Assembly (NCBI GenBank): GCA_951217055.1
Contig: OX578278.1
Coordinates: forward strand, 18,977,605 to 19,041,604
DNA length: 64,000 nt
Origin: Gerris lacustris
Taxonomy: Eukaryota > Arthropoda > Insecta > Hemiptera > Gerridae
Direction of reading: 5' to 3'
The notes below the pieces were generated by a model. It was not told where the DNA came from. It saw only the letters and a program-made list of their open reading frames with translations, and did not search any database. The translations under genes were made by a program, and so were the position numbers. Below, one piece after another: positions 60,961 through 64,000 of the stretch (the first letter of the stretch is position 1; each line of letters opens with the position of its first letter).

Positions 60961-61621
60961 AAAAATAAAATAATAATAATAATAATAATAATGGAAAAAG
61001 AACTCCCTAATACTTTTGTAAATTTAATGCCAATTAATTATCCGAATTATAATTAAACTTTTATAACTTTTAATCCGATTTGCAAATCCGATTTTTTTTT
61101 AATTCCACTTGTCTTTAATAGGAGATTATTTTTAATTCTGAAGTTCTACGAAGTTGTAATTTACTAAGAAGTTATTATTATTGTATAAGGAAAATTATTA
61201 TTGTATAAGGAATTGTAGAACGTATCGGCTACGTCGTAATACTGAGCAACAGCTAGAAAATAAAAACAATATTTGAAGTCTCATGCGCATAATAAGAATT
61301 ATCTTCTTTTATAATACCTCGATTATCAATATGAATTCAGAAAGTATTATCTTAAGAGTAGAAAATACCTTATATTTTTGTTTTGTTCCAAGAAATCTCT
61401 GTTCTATCATACTTATATAGATTATACGCTATACAGTACATACATAATATATTTCTCTCTAAGATATTCATGAGAAAATATGTAAGAGTCATATTCCTAG
61501 AAAAGTAACAGTTTTTATTGTAAGAATGTCTAAAATATACATGGTTTCCTCCTTTTTTTTCTCAATTGAAAAAGTAGAAGTTCGGTGCTGATTCACCTGA
61601 TCAGTGAAACAAGAAAAAAAT
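60961..61621. other. AT-rich, no gene
   Basis: Short (AAT)n at 60968-60991 and a duplicated 'attattattgtataaggaa' at about 61190. Nothing else. Confidence 0.45.
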
Positions 61622-61860
61622 AGTCTGCGAATTAGTGTGGCACATAGCTTCCTCGCATCCTATCACATGTTTATTTAATGTTATGGCTTTACAACCCAAT
61701 ATTGTTTAATTTATTTAATTGTTTCCCACAATTTTATAAATCTGTTTAATTTTTTTTGTTTTCTTTCTCGAATAATTTGGTGGTTGAAATTAATCTTGGA
61801 CTTTCTGCGTACTTTTAAAAATACAATCCAAATTTCTTAAAAATCAGATGAGTCCTTTTG
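61622..61860 (-). repeat. Dispersed repeat family B copy (minus)
   Basis: 'gtgtggcacatagcttcctc' and 'gcatcctatcaca' are the inverse of 37455-37490. It continues through 'ttaatttatttaattgtttc' as in the inverted 44.7-kb copy. Confidence 0.7.
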
Positions 61861-61931
61861 GAAGACATTGATGTAAATAAATGTACGTTTGTGCGCCTGA
61901 GGAAAAGAAACTTTTCTTATAGCTTATAGTA

Positions 61932-62960
61932 CAGGGTGGTCCAAAAGTCTCCCCCCCCCCCCTCTTAACTTTTGAACGGTTTGAGATAAATTAATGAAAC
62001 TTGGGGGATCTCTACCATGCAATGGGAAGTTTGTTTTCATGCAATCACCCACTAGGGGCAACCACCCACTTTGCCCCCAGGCCACCCAACTTCAGAATTT
62101 TAAATTGAAATGTATATTTTTGATAGCGTATTTAGATTCTGCAGCGAAAAATAATAAACTTTTACTTAATACTATTTTTTCTATCTCCAATATTTTGCCC
62201 CCTACAGGGAGGCAAAGATAGCGAAATAAACCTCCGAAATAGTAAAAAAATAACACTTAGATCGTTATAAAATCTAAACGGTTTGAAATAAAGTAATGGA
62301 ACTTGGGGGATCTGGACCATGTAAAGGGAAGTGTGAAATTATCCACTCGCGTACTAGGGGCAACCCCCATTTTGCCGCCAGACGCTGAAATCTACCATTT
62401 TTATACCTTTGGCCCCCTATCGGGGGCAAAATATTGGAGATAGAAAAAAAAGTTTGAAGTAAAATATTTTTTTTACTTTTTACCGTAGAATCTAAATCTG
62501 CTATCAAAAATATACATTCCAGGTTAAAATTTTGAAGGTAGGTGGTCTGGGGGCAAAATGGGAGGTCGCCCCTACTGCGCGATTGCATGAAAACAAACTT
62601 CCCTTTACATGGTAAAGATCCCCTAAGTTTCATTAATTTATCTCTAACCGTTTAGATTTTACAACGTATTATCGAAAGGGTTATTTTGCTATCTTTGCCC
62701 CCCTGCGGGGGGCAAAATATTGGAGATAGAAAAAATAGTTTCTACTAAAAGTTTATTATTTTTCACTGTAGAATCCAAATATGCTATCAAAAATATACAC
62801 TCCAATTTGAAATTTTGAAGTTGTGTGGCCTGGGGGCAAAGTGGGTGATTGCATGAAAACAAACTTCCCTTTGCATGGTAGAGTTCCCCCAAGTTTCATT
62901 AATTTATCTCAAACCGTTTAAAAGTTAAGAGGGGGGGGGGGGGACTTTTGGACCACCCTG
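61932..62960. mobile_element. Foldback Tc1/mariner-type MITE (1029 bp)
   Basis: The ends CAGGGTGGTCCAAAAGTC (61932) and GACTTTTGGACCACCCTG (to 62960) are inverted (one base offset in the C/G run) and flanked by TA at 61930-61931 and 62961-62962. The pairing continues: 61932-62228 and about 62684-62960 are inverted copies of about 290 bp. A third copy of the same unit lies between (about 62278-62650, minus orientation). CAGGG termini with TA duplications fit Tc1/mariner-related elements. The frames inside (for example 62274-62633) are parallel translations of the repeated unit, not transposase. Confidence 0.85.
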
Positions 62961-62974
62961 TATAATATACAGGA

Positions 62975-63320
62975 TGAACAATGGGCTGTGATCTACAGAT
63001 CACATCCAAATTTCATTAAAAAGTTTGTAAGACAATGTATGCTGGTTGGCAAAAATTAAGCGACAGACTGACAGAAAAACTGACAAACAGACCGACATAT
63101 AGACACGGGACCGAATATGATTCCTGTCTTGGTATATTTGAAATCAGATACATACAACATTTTCGTTCTTCAGATCACATATCTTCCAGTACAAAATAGT
63201 TTTGATGGAATTTTCAAAAAAAAAGGTTGGGGTAATTATATAAAATTAATAAATTATTGGTAAAAAATCATTAAAATATACACGATAGGACCTCGAGGAA
63301 GGTATGTGCCACTTCATAAT
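62975..63320 (+). repeat. Dispersed repeat family B copy
   Basis: 'aagcgacagactgacagaaa' and 'cagaccgacatatagacac' lead to 'cgataggacctcgaggaagg' and 'tatgtgccac', matching the 44.6-kb copy order. Confidence 0.65.
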
Positions 63321-64000
63321 TAATAATACAAACAAATAAATGAATAAGTAAGTTGATATTTACAGGTTTGAGGCTCTTGTTTCAGAGGATGAGGATTTAT
63401 AGGGAATTCGGGGTAAGGTTTTACATGGTTCAACTTTTTTTGTTATATTTTATTTCGAGACTACGCATTGCTTTCGGGGTTGGTGGGGTTACCTCTTGTT
63501 TTCTCTGTTGCTCTACCTTGAAGAGGGGCAAGCTGAGAGAAAAAAAAATGCTAATAGCACAAGAGAGGGTTAGAATGGGCTTAGAGAAGGATTATTTTAA
63601 TTGATTTCCGCGGGATAAACTCGAGTTTAGGAGGGAGTTTAGGGGAGAGGGAAGGGGGGTAAATAAAGAGGATTTTTACCCCTTCAACCCAAATTACTTT
63701 TTTTTCCTAGTGAATTTGGTATCTTTATAAACGATGGTGGTTGAAGATAAGTTACCCTCGGGTTCATTTGGCAGATTTGTTATTTTATCCTTTTTTAATA
63801 AAAGAATAATTGCGGTAGTCATTATTAATTTTCATTAAAAATCATAATTTAATTATTATTATTATTTTATTTTTTTCCATAAATAAGTTACTGTGGTAGT
63901 CTGTAATAATATTGATAATATATTGATTTAAAAATTATTAATAATATTAGAACATAAGTTTGATACCTAATTGATTATGCATAAATCAGTTTGATATCAG
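63321..64000. other. No gene confirmed
   Basis: The frame at 63353-63604 (starting at a non-canonical context) has no recognisable domain. The rest is AT-rich. Confidence 0.45.

Noticed and set aside
61994..62892. Three related short frames in the foldback element
   Set aside because: They are translations of the same repeated DNA unit in different orientations, with no transposase motif.

Overview
The window is AT-rich, repeat-dense eukaryotic DNA, most likely from an arthropod and probably an insect with a large genome. The reasons are an R1-clade non-LTR retrotransposon, a Penelope-like element with a GIY-YIG endonuclease, several hAT, PIF/Harbinger and Tc1/mariner-type non-autonomous elements, a tRNA-derived SINE, and long (TA)n microsatellites. 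There is no operon structure, and I cannot confirm any complete host protein-coding gene. The species cannot be named from the sequence alone.

Layout. 1-12.9 kb: low-complexity and dispersed repeats, including a cluster of one short motif in alternating orientation (8.53-9.08 kb) and the first copies of two dispersed families, here called A (inner GGAACGAAGTTCC palindromes) and C. 12.95-14.3 kb: a hAT-type element with an 8-bp target duplication and another hAT-type element nested inside it. 16-29 kb: more family A and C copies, three SINE copies, a short MITE with TTA duplications (22.56-22.94 kb), a four-copy 90-bp tandem repeat and a decayed Penelope-type GIY-YIG fragment.

30.2-36.3 kb: a compound Penelope-like insertion. 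A nearly complete minus-strand copy (30207-34421) is joined head-to-head to a 5'-truncated plus-strand copy (34422-36299), and the whole unit is flanked by one 11-13 bp target duplication. The copies are almost identical, so the event is young. The RT plus GIY-YIG frame is open, but the N-terminal part is offset by two opposite single-base frameshifts in A-runs. 36.9-38.0 kb is another hAT-type element; 38.9-40.3 kb holds two related minisatellites; 42.3-43.3 kb is a PIF/Harbinger relic retaining pieces of both its transposase and its Myb/MADF-like gene; 45.1-45.4 kb is a near-perfect palindrome.

47.8-58.4 kb is the most unusual segment. A 14-bp inverted repeat (CCCAGATAGCACAG) bounds about 10.6 kb that has an 81-bp tandem array next to the left end and a 172-bp array next to the right end. 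Between the arrays are a GC-rich block, a promoter-like segment with a 5' splice site, and an acidic terminal-exon candidate. An apparently intact 5.37-kb R1-clade retrotransposon with a 53-A tail and 12-bp target duplications is inserted in the middle. Without it the unit is about 5.2 kb and looks like a DNA transposon with subterminal arrays; I recognise no transposase. 58.4-64 kb carries a 190-bp triplication, copies of a third dispersed family (B), and a foldback element with TA duplications and roughly 290-bp inverted arms.

The R1-clade element (ORF1 gag-like, ORF2 endonuclease plus RT) is the only element here that looks coding-complete. The Penelope copy encodes an intact catalytic region but is probably non-functional as read.
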